Shown here: positions 1-7,792 of the stretch, piece by piece
Numbering within the stretch: position 1 is the first letter of the stretch
Layout: each line of letters opens with the position of its first letter
Assembly: GCA_944392455.1 (NCBI GenBank)
Contig: CALXWP010000006.1
Span: 67,133 to 109,147, forward strand
Direction: 5' to 3'
Length of the DNA: 42,015 bases
Origin: an uncultured Clostridia bacterium
GTDB taxonomy: Bacteria > Bacillota > Clostridia > TANB77 > CAG-508
Notes under the pieces: generated by a model
Seen by the model: only the letters and a program-made list of their open reading frames with translations
Database searches by the model: none
Told to the model about the DNA's origin: nothing
Made by a program: the position numbers and the translations under genes

Positions 1-276
1 TATAGAATACAAGAAACTAATCCTGCAATTACTGTTGGAGAAGCTAAAGCAACAAATGTAAATGGTTATATAAAAGGGGAATTAAAGAACAATTCAGAAG
101 AAAGTGCCACTGATAAAAATTTAACATTTTTTCTGTATAATAGTGATAATGAATTAGTGGCAACAGAATATATTGATATAGGGACTATTTCACCTGGTCA
201 ATCTAAAACATATGAATTAAAGTTTAGAAGAGATGGAATAGATAGATTTTTAGTTGCAATAACTGATAAAGAATAA
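1..276 (+). CDS. C-terminal end of an FxLYD-domain-like protein (5' end outside window)
   Basis: An open frame runs from the first base to TAA at 274-276 and encodes 91 residues without a start, so the gene begins upstream. The segment contains NGYIKGELKNNSEE, then FFLYNSDNELVA and a late PGQSKTYELKF. This is the layout of the FxLYD beta-sandwich domain: a G-x-hydrophobic-x-G strand, an F-x-LY-D-like strand, then a PG turn before the last strand. These domains are usually extracytoplasmic, after a signal or lipoprotein peptide. The N-terminal part is not visible, so role and location stay open. A strong terminator follows directly. Confidence 0.6.
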   Translation, partial: YRIQETNPAITVGEAKATNVNGYIKGELKNNSEESATDKNLTFFLYNSDNELVATEYIDIGTISPGQSKTYELKFRRDGIDRFLVAITDKE

Positions 277-309
277 GAAATACATTAAATATTAATAAAA
301 TGAATAAAT

Positions 310-354
310 AAATACCTTTTAGTATAATATAAATATGGTAAAAGGTATTTTTTT
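310..354 (+). terminator. Intrinsic terminator after the FxLYD-like gene
   Basis: A perfect 12-bp stem (AAATACCTTTTA at 310-321 with TAAAAGGTATTT at 339-350) encloses a 17-nt loop and runs into a T tract ending at 354. It separates the partial gene from the mreB-family gene. Confidence 0.85.
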
Positions 355-376
355 ATGTTAAAATTTAAAAAAGTAT

Positions 377-405
377 TTGATATTTTATAATAAGTGTAAT
401 ATAAT
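377..405 (+). promoter_or_regulatory. Sigma-A-type promoter of the mreB-family gene
   Basis: TTGATA (377-382) and a perfect TATAAT (400-405) are separated by exactly 17 bp and lie about 45 bp upstream of the gene start. Confidence 0.7.
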
Positions 406-452
406 TGTAACGAAACTGTAATATAAATGAAATATAAGAAAGGAAGATGGAA

Positions 453-1451
453 ATGTTTAAGTGGGGACAAGACATTGGAATAGATTTAGGAACAGCTACT
501 GTAATTGCATATGTTAAAGGTAAAGGAATAGTCCTAAGAGAACCATCGGTTGTGGCTGTTGATAATAACACTGGAGAAGTTTTAGCTGTAGGAAAAGAAG
601 CTAGAAGAATGCTCGGTAGAACACCAGGAAATATTGTTGCAACAAGACCTCTAAGAGATGGAGTTATTTCAAATTATACTGTTACAGAAAAAATGCTTAA
701 ATATTTTATAAATAAAATATGTGGTAAATTTGTTTTTTCTCCACGCATTATGATATGTATTCCATCACAAGTAACAGAAGTTGAAAAAAAAGCAGTTATT
801 GATGCTGCTTCACAAGCTGGAGCAAGAAAAGTATTTTTAATAGAAGAACCTATTGCGGCAGCAATAGGAGCTGGAATAGATATATCAAAACCATGTGGCA
901 ATATGGTTGTAGATATTGGAGGAGGAACTACTGACATTGCAGTTATATCACTTGGAGGGTCTGTTGTTAGTGAATCTTTAAAAGTTGCTGGAGATAAATT
1001 TGATGAGGCAATTGTAAAATATATAAAAAGAAAACATAACATAATGATAGGAGAAAGAACAGCAGAAGATTTAAAAATAAATGTTGGATGTGTATTTCCT
1101 AAGATACAAGATACAGAGATGGAAATTAGAGGGAGAGATTTAATTACAGGGCTTCCTAAAAATGTAATTATACATTCAAGTGAGATGTTAGAAGCGTTAG
1201 CAGAACCAGCAATGCTTATTGTAGATGCTGTTCATTCTGTGCTTGAGAAAACACCACCAGAGCTTGCTGCTGATATTAGTGATAGAGGTATATATATGAC
1301 AGGTGGAGGTTGCCTAATTGATGGGTTAGATAAATTGTTGCAATCTAAAACAGGTATTAATGTTATGATTGCACAAGAGCCAATTTCATGTGTTGCATTG
1401 GGAACTGGAAAGGCTTTGGACAATTTAGATACATTAGATAGAAGAAAATAA
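453..1451 (+). CDS. mreB: MreB/Mbl-family rod-shape actin homologue
   Basis: The 332-residue product is a bacterial actin that polymerises under the membrane and guides lateral wall synthesis. It shows the phosphate-1 motif DIGIDLGTATV near residue 10, the phosphate-2 motif VVDIGGGTTDIAV near 150 and the adenosine motif MTGGG near 285, with family-typical length. I chose the ATG at 453, because AGGA at 441-444 lies 8 bases before it but only 2 bases before the in-frame ATG at 447. MFxxGxDIGIDLGT is also the usual MreB N-terminus. The gene stands alone with its own promoter and terminator, without mreC/mreD, so it may be an mbl or mreBH paralogue rather than mreB itself. Confidence 0.92.
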   Translation: MFKWGQDIGIDLGTATVIAYVKGKGIVLREPSVVAVDNNTGEVLAVGKEARRMLGRTPGNIVATRPLRDGVISNYTVTEKMLKYFINKICGKFVFSPRIMICIPSQVTEVEKKAVIDAASQAGARKVFLIEEPIAAAIGAGIDISKPCGNMVVDIGGGTTDIAVISLGGSVVSESLKVAGDKFDEAIVKYIKRKHNIMIGERTAEDLKINVGCVFPKIQDTEMEIRGRDLITGLPKNVIIHSSEMLEALAEPAMLIVDAVHSVLEKTPPELAADISDRGIYMTGGGCLIDGLDKLLQSKTGINVMIAQEPISCVALGTGKALDNLDTLDRRK

Positions 1452-1467
1452 ATCGAATAAAAAATGG

Positions 1468-1493
1468 GCGGTGGTATTATCCACCGCTTTTTT
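1468..1493. terminator. Bidirectional terminator between mreB and the reverse unknown gene
   Basis: GCGGTGG (1468-1474) and CCACCGC (1481-1487) form a 7-bp G+C-rich stem with a 6-nt loop, then a T run. On the other strand the stem is followed by CCATTTTTT. It overlaps the last codons of the convergent reverse gene. Confidence 0.8.
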
Positions 1494-1770
1494 GGGAATC
1501 AATAGCAATATAGCCACCTTCATCACTAAAATGAAATGTTCCAAACAGTTCATCTTCTGCTCTATAAAAGCTCTCATCATATTTCTCAAGTGGAGAATAT
1601 ATAAAAAGAATCTCTACAGAACAATCAGAGTTTAGGAGTAGGCATAATACCATATCCTGATAATCTACTAACATCCGACGCGAGCCAACTGAATCTGGTT
1701 TGTACTTTTCCAATAGTTCCTTGCTTACTGGAATACAACTGGGCAAACAATCCTTCAGTTTTAGTGCCAT
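1477..1770 (-). CDS. Unknown protein of 97 residues, base composition unlike neighbours
   Basis: I do not recognise this family. The start MALKLKDCLP at 1770 is preceded by AAGGAGG at a normal distance. The ATG at 1812 gives an extension with no ribosome site and is rejected. The protein is acidic and mixed alpha/beta by eye, with three Cys in the first half and no membrane segment or signal peptide. Codons with G or C in third position are clearly commoner than in flanking genes (for example the CCGACGCGAGCC stretch near 1676), which suggests an acquired gene. It may match gene debris of similar composition around 5.5-6.2 kb. Confidence 0.6.
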   Translation of the reverse strand: MALKLKDCLPSCIPVSKELLEKYKPDSVGSRRMLVDYQDMVLCLLLNSDCSVEILFIYSPLEKYDESFYRAEDELFGTFHFSDEGGYIAIDSQKSGG

Positions 1771-1902
1771 ATCTATATCCTCCTTATAAAGTAGATAAGA
1801 ATATATTATCATAAAATTAACATAAAATCAAATCTAATATTAAATACTATGAATTAAATGTTTTAATTTATTTGTGCAATTGGTCGAAAACTTAGTAAAT
1901 AC

Positions 1903-1931
1903 TTGCATATTTTAATAATAAATTATATAAT
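1903..1931 (+). promoter_or_regulatory. Promoter of the tetR-acyl-CoA synthetase pair
   Basis: TTGCAT (1903-1908) and TATAAT (1926-1931) are spaced 17 bp apart, about 32 bp before the tetR start. A near Spo0A box (GGTCGAA, one mismatch, 1882-1888) lies just upstream but is weak evidence. Confidence 0.65.
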
Positions 1932-1962
1932 TAATATAGTTTTTTTATAAAGGTGAAAATAT

Positions 1963-2526
1963 ATGAATAAAACTAAAAGAAAGATATTTGAAACTTCAAT
2001 GAAACTATTTGCTGATAAAGGGTATGATGCAACAAGTATTGAAGAAATAACTGCTACTGTTGGAGTAGCTAAAGGAACATTATATTATCATTTTTCTAGT
2101 AAAGAAGAAATATTTAATTTTCTAGTTGATGAAGGTGTAAAACTTTTAAAAAATAGTATTAGTATTAAAACTGATAAGATGACAAATTCGCTAGATAAAA
2201 TAAGAGCAATAGTATTGATACAAATAAAAATACTTTTTAAATACGAGAACTTTATGACAATTATATTAAGTCAAATATGGGGAAATGATGAAAGAAGCAA
2301 AATGTGTAAAAAACATGTCTTTGAATATATAAAGATAATAGAGGGAATAGTAAAAGAAGGAATACGAAAAAAAGAAATTGTTGATAAGGATGCAGATATT
2401 ATAGCATCTGGAATATTTGGTTTTACTTGTTCAAGTTTTATATATAAAATGAGACATGAAGAGGTAGTTGTACAAAAATTATTTGAAGAAATAGATAACC
2501 TATTTATAAAAAAATTAAAAGCATAA
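1963..2526 (+). CDS. TetR/AcrR-family transcriptional regulator
   Basis: The 187-residue protein has a TetR N-terminal three-helix DNA-binding domain: KIFETSMKLFADKGYDATSI, then the helix-turn-helix VGVAKGTLYYHFSSKEEIF around residues 33-52. The remaining helices are a divergent ligand and dimer domain. An AAAGGTG site precedes the ATG. The acyl-CoA synthetase gene starts 72 bp downstream on the same strand, so the regulator probably controls that gene and senses an acyl-CoA or fatty acid. No palindromic operator was obvious around the promoter. The regulator class is secure; target and ligand are inferred. Confidence 0.9.
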   Translation: MNKTKRKIFETSMKLFADKGYDATSIEEITATVGVAKGTLYYHFSSKEEIFNFLVDEGVKLLKNSISIKTDKMTNSLDKIRAIVLIQIKILFKYENFMTIILSQIWGNDERSKMCKKHVFEYIKIIEGIVKEGIRKKEIVDKDADIIASGIFGFTCSSFIYKMRHEEVVVQKLFEEIDNLFIKKLKA

Positions 2527-2598
2527 ATAAATAATAAAAGTGAAAGAAAACAAATAGAAAATTGAGAAAATAAAAGGTCATTAATAGGAGAGTATAGA

Positions 2599-4464
2599 AT
2601 GAGAATATTAAAAGATTTTAAAGTACCGAATTTTAAATTTCCAAAATTTCATATGAAAGAAATGTCTGAGATAGACGAAGTAAAAGTTGATTATGAAAAA
2701 TTAAAAAAAGCAGAAGAAAATAAAGTAAAAAAGAATAAGAAACAATATCAAGGAACATCTTTTACAACAGTTAAAGAAATGTTTATTAACTCTTCAAAAG
2801 AGTTTGCTGATAGAACATTATTATTAGAAAAATTTAATCCTAAAGGTGATTGGACAGAAATAACATATAATCAATTTAAAAATGAAGTAATTGGACTTGG
2901 AACAGCTTTAACAAGAAAATTAAATTTAAAAGATTCGAGAGTAGTTATTATTGGAGAAAATACACATCATTGGTATTTATCATATATGACAATGCTTTGT
3001 GGAGCGGGAATAGCAGTTCCTGTTGATAAAGAACTTCCAGAAAATGAAATAGAAAATGTAATAAAAAGATCAAAAGCAAAAGCAGTAATATTTTCTACAA
3101 GAAAAGCAGATGCTATAAAAAAGGTAGCAGATAATTTACCAGATGTTAACTATTTTATACAAATGAATTCAAACCAAGAAATAGATGGAAGATTTGTTGG
3201 ATTGGATTATTTAATAGAAGAGGGTAAAGCATTAGTAACTGGTGGAGATAATAGTTTCATGAGTATTGAAATAGATCCAGATGAGTTTAAAGTCTTAATC
3301 TTTACATCAGGAACTACTTCAAATGCAAAAGGTGTTATGCTATGTAATAGAAATTTGGCAGAAAACGTAAATGCAGCAACAGCATATGTAAAACTTACAC
3401 CAGATGATAGATTAATGTCTATTTTACCACTTCATCATACTTATGAATCATCAATAGGATTTTTATTACCATTTGGAGTTGGAGCTTCTATAAGTGTATG
3501 TCAAGGTTTAAAACATATTGTTCCAGATTTACAAGAAACAAAACCTACAGCACTACTAACAGTTCCACTATTAGTAGAGACTTTATATAGAAAAATAAAT
3601 GCAAATATTAAGAAAAGTAAAAAAGATGGTCTAGTAAATTCTATGATTCATGTTACAAATGCTTTAAAAACAGTTGGTGTTGATATAAAAAGAAAAGTAT
3701 TTAATGAAATATATGAAAATTTAGGTGGAAGAATAAGAATAATAGTTTCTGCAGCAGCTCCTATAGATGCTAAAATAGGAAAATGGGTAGAAGATATAGG
3801 AATTCTTTTCTTACAAGGATATGGATTAACAGAAACTGCACCAATTGCAGCTCTAACACCTGATTATGATCCAAGAGTTGGGTCAGCTGGTAAAGCAGTT
3901 GTAGGAGCTGAAATAAGAATAAATAATCCAAATGAAAATGGAGAAGGCGAAGTATTAATAAGTAGCAAAACTTTAATGCTTGGATATTATGAAGATGAAG
4001 AAGCAACTAAAGAAGCTATTTTTGAAGAGGATGGAAAAAGATGGTTCCATTCAGGAGACATAGGTTATATGGATAAGGACGGATTTTTATATATCACAGG
4101 TAGAAGTAAAAATGTAATAGTAACACAAAATGGTAAAAATATATATCCAGAAGAAATTGAATTAATGCTTTCAAAACATACGGAAATTAAAGAATGCATG
4201 GTTTATGGTCAAGAAGTAAAAGGGGAAAAAGAATTAATTATAACTGCTAGGGTAATACCAAACTATGAAGTAATTGAAGAAAAATATGGTAAGGATCTTG
4301 ATGAAGATAAAATATATAAAATAATTTGGGATAAAATAAAAGAAGTTAATAAAGAGCTTACTTCTTATAAAGCCGTAAAGAAATTAGAAATTAAACATGA
4401 TGAATTTGTAAAAACAACTACAATGAAAATTAAAAGATATGCGGAACTAAAAAAAGACAAATAA
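2599..4464 (+). CDS. Long-chain acyl-CoA synthetase (AMP-binding, FadD-like)
   Basis: This 621-residue adenylate-forming enzyme should activate a fatty acid with ATP and transfer it to CoA. Visible core motifs are the P-loop TSGTTSNAKG (about 236-245), GYGLTET (about 408-414), HSGDIG (about 484-489) and GRSKNVIV (about 501-508). A C-terminal lysine lies near 613 in TTTMKIKRY. A basic, charged stretch of about 55 residues precedes the first core strand and is longer than in most family members. It could mediate membrane contact. The gene follows tetR. Substrate chain length cannot be read from sequence. Confidence 0.88.
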   Translation: MRILKDFKVPNFKFPKFHMKEMSEIDEVKVDYEKLKKAEENKVKKNKKQYQGTSFTTVKEMFINSSKEFADRTLLLEKFNPKGDWTEITYNQFKNEVIGLGTALTRKLNLKDSRVVIIGENTHHWYLSYMTMLCGAGIAVPVDKELPENEIENVIKRSKAKAVIFSTRKADAIKKVADNLPDVNYFIQMNSNQEIDGRFVGLDYLIEEGKALVTGGDNSFMSIEIDPDEFKVLIFTSGTTSNAKGVMLCNRNLAENVNAATAYVKLTPDDRLMSILPLHHTYESSIGFLLPFGVGASISVCQGLKHIVPDLQETKPTALLTVPLLVETLYRKINANIKKSKKDGLVNSMIHVTNALKTVGVDIKRKVFNEIYENLGGRIRIIVSAAAPIDAKIGKWVEDIGILFLQGYGLTETAPIAALTPDYDPRVGSAGKAVVGAEIRINNPNENGEGEVLISSKTLMLGYYEDEEATKEAIFEEDGKRWFHSGDIGYMDKDGFLYITGRSKNVIVTQNGKNIYPEEIELMLSKHTEIKECMVYGQEVKGEKELIITARVIPNYEVIEEKYGKDLDEDKIYKIIWDKIKEVNKELTSYKAVKKLEIKHDEFVKTTTMKIKRYAELKKDK

Positions 4465-4477
4465 TTGTAAAAAAGTA

Positions 4478-4506
4478 TTGACTAACACAAAAAGTTGTAA
4501 TAAAAT
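4478..4506 (+). promoter_or_regulatory. Promoter of the 4598 gene
   Basis: TTGACT (4478-4483) and TAAAAT (4501-4506) have a 17-bp spacer. A second TATAAT-like box sits at 4507-4512. The resulting leader is about 80 nt, and ATCCTAT (from 4529) can pair with ATAGGAT (to 4579). Confidence 0.65.
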
Positions 4507-4597
4507 TATAATGAAATTAATAAAACAAAATCCTATAAAGAGGAAATTTTACTTACGGAAATAAGCATTACATAGGATAAAGGAGGTAAGGTTTACA

Positions 4598-5446
4598 ATG
4601 TCTAAATCTGGCATAGTAAACGTGAGAATGGTAATCACGGAAGAAAAGATTTTATCAAATATTGATAAAGTACAAAAATTAATTAATCCAAATAGTAAAA
4701 AACAAATTGTCCAATTAGAGGATGATGCGTATTTTAAAGATTTAATAGAATCAATAAAAACTTATTTAATTGAATATCCAAAAAAGAAAAACTTTCCAAT
4801 AAGTGTATATAAAGCAGCTTATGGGCTAGTTGAATATGCAACAAATCAATTTGAAGAAAATACAAAGAAAATAGAAGAGTTAATAAGACAAAGAGAAAAG
4901 AATATATCACTAGCTGCTAGCTTAAAGAGTGTTTTAGAAGCTGTTGAAACAAAAGCTGAAGGTTGGAAAGATTCAATTAAAGAAATTTCTAATGATTTCT
5001 CAGAAGATATAATTGAAACTTTAGGAGTTATAGGAAGAACTAAATCAAACACTTCTGAAAACTATAAAGATGCATTAAAGCTTATAAATGCAAGAATTGG
5101 AAACTTAGAAACAAATCTACATATTGAAATAGATATGGAAAGAATAGAAGATAGATCAAAAGCTTTAAGTTATATAGGAATTGAAGTAGCTGATGCATTA
5201 AAACTAATTCCTGCACCAGAAGAAAAAGCTGAAACAGTTGTAGAAGAAAAAGTAGAAGAAGTTAAAGAAACTCCTGCAGAAGTAGAAGAAAATAAAAAAT
5301 ATATTGAAGAGACAAGAGTTGATGTTAAACCATCTCTATGGCAACGTATTAAAAACAGTAAAGTTGTTAGAGCTATAAAATATATAATGAAGATTAAAGT
5401 TGTAATAGAAATGCCAAATAGTTTACCAGAAGGTAGAGGAGAATAG
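4598..5446 (+). CDS. Unknown helical protein with acidic linker and basic C-terminus
   Basis: I do not recognise this 282-residue protein. It has no signal peptide or membrane segment. Residues about 1-210 look almost entirely helical, with heptad-like stretches such as TKKIEELIRQREKNISLAASLKSV. Residues about 210-240 form a Glu/Val/Lys-rich low-complexity linker (EEKAETVVEEKVEEVKET). The last 45 residues are basic (WQRIKNSKVVRAIKYIMKIK) and could contact nucleic acid or membrane. AAAGGAGG lies upstream of the ATG. It has its own promoter and terminator, so it is a monocistronic, probably well expressed gene. Confidence 0.75.
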   Translation: MSKSGIVNVRMVITEEKILSNIDKVQKLINPNSKKQIVQLEDDAYFKDLIESIKTYLIEYPKKKNFPISVYKAAYGLVEYATNQFEENTKKIEELIRQREKNISLAASLKSVLEAVETKAEGWKDSIKEISNDFSEDIIETLGVIGRTKSNTSENYKDALKLINARIGNLETNLHIEIDMERIEDRSKALSYIGIEVADALKLIPAPEEKAETVVEEKVEEVKETPAEVEENKKYIEETRVDVKPSLWQRIKNSKVVRAIKYIMKIKVVIEMPNSLPEGRGE

Positions 5447-5466
5447 ATTAATTGCGAAATTAACTT

Positions 5467-5496
5467 AAAAGTGCTATATAAATTATAGCACTTTTT
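5467..5496 (+). terminator. Terminator of the 4598 gene
   Basis: AAAAGTGCTATA (5467-5478) pairs perfectly with TATAGCACTTTT (5484-5495) around a 5-nt loop, continuing into T residues. Confidence 0.85.
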
Positions 5497-5670
5497 GTGT
5501 GCAATAAAAGAAATGAAAATGTATGGACAATCGGTGAAGATGGCATCTTTATCATACCATACTTGCTGATAGCAAGTTCAGAAGATAGAATACTTCAGCT
5601 GAGATATTATACAGAGGAAGAAGTTAAGAACTTTCCTAACATTGAGCTTCCTATACTGATAGGAGAGTGA
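5497..5670 (+). pseudogene. Remnant of an unknown gene (C-terminal part only)
   Basis: An open frame ending with TGA at 5668-5670 encodes about 57 residues that read like real protein (VWTIGEDGIFIIPYLLIASS, later YYTEEEVKNFPNIELP). It has no ribosome site and no convincing start: the first candidate is GTG at 5497, inside the preceding terminator tail. Codon choice is richer in G/C than in the surrounding genes. I read it as the 3' piece of a lost or imported gene. A very short functional gene is less likely. Confidence 0.4.
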
Positions 5671-5686
5671 TTAAATACACTCGATC

Positions 5687-5711
5687 AAAAAGGCCCCCAG
5701 AATTCTGGGGG
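5687..5711 (-). terminator. Terminator of the DUF378 gene
   Basis: CCCCCAG (5694-5700) and CTGGGGG (5705-5711) form a 7-bp stem with an AATT loop. On the minus strand it is followed by CCTTTTT. Confidence 0.85.
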
Positions 5712-5718
5712 TTATATT

Positions 5719-5913
5719 TTAGTCATTATCTATAAATAGTAATCTAATTGCCCATAATCCTGAAATTCCAACTAGAATATATATTATTCTACTAATTATG
5801 GACATAGTTCCAAATATTGTATCAACTAAATTGAAATTAAATATTCCTATTAATCCCCAATTAATAGCTCCAATAATAATTAGTGCAAGAGCTATTTTAT
5901 CTATTATTTTCAT
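5719..5913 (-). CDS. DUF378-family small membrane protein (YuzA-like)
   Basis: The 64-residue product MKIIDKIALALIIIGAINWGLIGIFNF... has the DUF378 pattern: a first hydrophobic helix carrying IGAINWGLIG, then a second helix (about residues 36-56) ending in RLLF. The function of this family is unknown. I start at ATG 5913, since AAAGGA lies 9 bases upstream. The TTG at 5931 would place that site inside the coding frame. The gene is followed by a G+C-rich terminator. Confidence 0.85.
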   Translation of the reverse strand: MKIIDKIALALIIIGAINWGLIGIFNFNLVDTIFGTMSIISRIIYILVGISGLWAIRLLFIDND

Positions 5914-6067
5914 GTGTATCAATCCTTTCAATAAACTATTGGTAATAGTTTATACAAAAAATTAAAAATTATACAAAAAATGAATAATATCTAAATATTA
6001 AAGTAAAATTGGTATAAAATTACAAATAATTATATTTTAACAATAAAACTTAATATCTTTATTTATA

Positions 6068-6190
6068 CTATGTTGTTTCCATTGGTCTTTCGAAATGCAC
6101 ATAAAGAACTTCTTCGCCATTCTCGTTTTTTATTATATTAGAAAAAGTAACTAAGGTTTCATCAGCATATTTGCAAAATGGATACATCAT
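6068..6190 (-). CDS. Small ORF of 40 codons, possibly truncated
   Basis: ATG at 6190 (or 6187) follows GAGGAG and opens a 40-residue frame beginning MMYPFCKYADETLVTFSNII and ending in VHFERPMETT, stop TAG at 6068-6070. The sequence is protein-like. From memory it resembles the N-terminal half of a family of roughly 80-residue clostridial hypothetical proteins containing VHFERP followed by a Phe-Asp-Ser-Ala-Arg-Cys-like stretch. That continuation is absent here, so it is probably cut short. The resemblance is recollection, not a search result. Confidence 0.45.
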   Translation of the reverse strand: MMYPFCKYADETLVTFSNIIKNENGEEVLYVHFERPMETT

Positions 6191-6263
6191 AAAACTCACG
6201 CTCCTCTAAATTAATTCATTAATAAATGAAATTTACTATAATTTACGGAATAATTTTAGACAA

Positions 6264-6299
6264 AATAAAAAAAGCTGAAATCGGTTAAAATTTCAACTT
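6264..6299 (-). terminator. Terminator of the two-tRNA transcript
   Basis: AAGCTGAAAT (6272-6281) pairs with ATTTCAACTT (6290-6299) with one G-U pair. On the minus strand the stem is followed by a run of T (6271 down to 6268, then ATTTT). Confidence 0.8.
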
Positions 6300-6301
6300 T
6301 T

Positions 6302-6387
6302 TGGTGGGCAGGGATGGATTCGAACCATCGTACTCAAATGAGAACAGATTTACAGTCTGCCGCCTTTAGCCACTCGGCCACCTACCC
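6302..6387 (-). tRNA. tRNA-Tyr (anticodon GTA)
   Basis: On the minus strand the acceptor arms GGGTAGG and CCTGCCC pair over 7 bp with one G-U. The anticodon loop is CTGTAAA, a long class II variable arm (TTCTCATTTGAGTAC) follows, and the T loop is TTCGAAT. CCA is encoded at the 3' end (6302-6304 complement). GTA plus the long variable arm identifies bacterial tRNA-Tyr. Confidence 0.95.
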
Positions 6388-6438
6388 AAAATATAATTTT
6401 ATTAAACAAATGAATTTATGTCAATTATTTAATAAAAA

Positions 6439-6515
6439 TGGTGCGCCCTCAAGGATTCGAACCTTGGACCTACCGGTTATGAGCCGGTTGCTCTAACCAA
6501 CTGAGCTAAGGGCGC
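6439..6515 (-). tRNA. tRNA with CAT anticodon (tRNA-Met, or Ile2)
   Basis: The 77-nt minus-strand gene has acceptor arms GCGCCCT and AGGGCGC, D loop AGTTGGTTAGA, anticodon loop CTCATAA, T loop TTCGAAT and an encoded CCA. The acceptor pairs completely, so it is not an initiator tRNA, which has an unpaired first base. Elongator Met is most likely. The lysidine-modified Ile2 tRNA also has CAT and cannot be excluded. Confidence 0.9.
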
Positions 6516-6533
6516 ATCTCAAACGCAATTAAA

Positions 6534-6562
6534 AGTATAAAACATTTTTTTTACATTGTCAA
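6534..6562 (-). promoter_or_regulatory. Promoter of the tRNA pair
   Basis: On the minus strand TTGACA (complement of 6557-6562) and TATACT (complement of 6534-6539) are separated by exactly 17 bp, 18 bp before the first tRNA base. Confidence 0.85.
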
Positions 6563-6610
6563 TAGTTTTTTGAAAAAATATAATAAAATTATATAGAAAT
6601 ATCATAAACT

Positions 6611-6668
6611 CAGAAAATATTAATCATAATAGCTTTTGAAACGATTTATTAATAATTAATATTTTCTG
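6611..6668. repeat. 14-bp perfect inverted repeat downstream of the 6683 gene
   Basis: CAGAAAATATTAAT (6611-6624) and ATTAATATTTTCTG (6655-6668) are perfect inverted copies separated by 30 nt. No T tract follows on either strand, so it is not a standard terminator. It may still end or protect the 3' end of the reverse-strand gene. Confidence 0.6.
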
Positions 6669-6682
6669 AAATAAATTTAAAA

Positions 6683-7549
6683 TTAATATCCAAAATGACT
6701 TTTTATAGTATGTATTTCTTCAGTATCTCCAAATTTTTCTATCATGTAGTTATAATATTGTTCATTATATGGATCTACTTTAATTATTTGTAATATTGCA
6801 TCAATAATTTTGTCTTGAGGAAAATTTGGATTAGATAAATTAGCAAAAATATTTTCAGCTTGAGATATTTCATTATTATTTGGCCACCATATGCTTTTTC
6901 CATTTTGATTTAAATTCCATACAAGAGAAAGGAAAACATTCCAATAATCAGAAAATACTCTATCAAATAATAATGAAGTATTAAGATGTTTATATATTTG
7001 ATCTCTTTGTTCAGGTTTTACATTAGCATTTTTTAAAGAATTTTCTTCTATTCCATTTCTAATTAAATTATATGCGGTTGCAGTTGCAATACCTTTTAAA
7101 GCACTTACAATGCCAAAACCACCACCAATTAAATTTGGAACATATCCCCACATACTTGCTTTTTTTCTTTGATTTTCCTCTAATACTAAATTAAAATCAT
7201 CAACCATTGTCCTATAATCATCCATAGCTAAATGAAAATCATTTAGATGTTCTTCTAAAAACAAGTCATATGTGATAGTCCATAACTCTTCTAATATTAA
7301 GATATCAACAGCTTTTTTTATTAAAGGTTCTAATTTTGACATATATAGTGTAGGAAAGTTTGCTAAAAATTCATCAAGATTATGTATAGAATTATTATAT
7401 TCATATTCTAATTCATCTGTAGCCTGGAGAGCTAAATCTCTATATAATAATCTATATGAATTAAAAGCATCTAGATTACTTGGGATTTGTAATTCTCTAT
7501 CGAAAAGTGTGAATTTTTTATTTTTAGAAATTAATTTATTTGATTCCAT
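6683..7549 (-). CDS. Unknown 288-residue protein with central glycine-rich hydrophobic segment
   Basis: I do not recognise this protein. It starts at ATG 7549 behind AGAGGA. Residues about 1-130 look helical and acidic (YEYNNSIHNLDEFLANF). Residues about 138-162 (VPNLIGGGFGIVSALKGIATATAYN) form a glycine-rich hydrophobic stretch like a glycine zipper or a short membrane hairpin. The remaining 125 residues are soluble-looking, with aromatic-rich WNVFLSLVWNLNQNGKSIWW. No signal peptide or Cys is present. The gene stands alone between the tRNA promoter and the hrcA control region. Nothing nearby suggests a role. Confidence 0.75.
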   Translation of the reverse strand: MESNKLISKNKKFTLFDRELQIPSNLDAFNSYRLLYRDLALQATDELEYEYNNSIHNLDEFLANFPTLYMSKLEPLIKKAVDILILEELWTITYDLFLEEHLNDFHLAMDDYRTMVDDFNLVLEENQRKKASMWGYVPNLIGGGFGIVSALKGIATATAYNLIRNGIEENSLKNANVKPEQRDQIYKHLNTSLLFDRVFSDYWNVFLSLVWNLNQNGKSIWWPNNNEISQAENIFANLSNPNFPQDKIIDAILQIIKVDPYNEQYYNYMIEKFGDTEEIHTIKSHFGY

Positions 7550-7741
7550 AATTAAATCCTCTTTTAGTTTTTTATTTTTAAAAATTATATCATATAAACC
7601 AAAAAGTGTAAATTAGAATTAAGTTTAAAATAATGATAAAGTGAAAGAAATAAAAGATGTGGATAAAATTTATGAAAACATAAATAAAAATATTAATTAA
7701 TGAAAGAATAGACTAATTTCACATAAAATTCACAATAAAAA

Positions 7742-7768
7742 TTAGCAATAAGTATTGACAATTGCTAA
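7742..7768 (+). promoter_or_regulatory. CIRCE-type HrcA operator 1, variant arms
   Basis: TTAGCAATA, 9 bp, AATTGCTAA: the 27-bp frame and the outer TTAGCA...TGCTAA match the HrcA operator CIRCE (TTAGCACTC-N9-GAGTGCTAA), but the inner three bases of each arm differ. A TTGACA -35 box (7755-7760) lies inside it, so bound repressor would block polymerase. Confidence 0.75.
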
Positions 7769-7781
7769 TTTTGGATATAAT
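7755..7781 (+). promoter_or_regulatory. Promoter of the hrcA-grpE-dnaK-dnaJ operon
   Basis: TTGACA (7755-7760) and TATAAT (7776-7781) both match the sigma-A consensus, with a shorter than usual 15-bp spacer. TAATAT (7778-7783) is the alternative at 17 bp. Confidence 0.7.
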
Positions 7782-7792
7782 ATATATGCAGT

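Noticed and set aside
6314..6496. Open frame of 60 codons across the tRNA genes
   Set aside because: It is antisense to two clear tRNA genes; the protein is an artefact.
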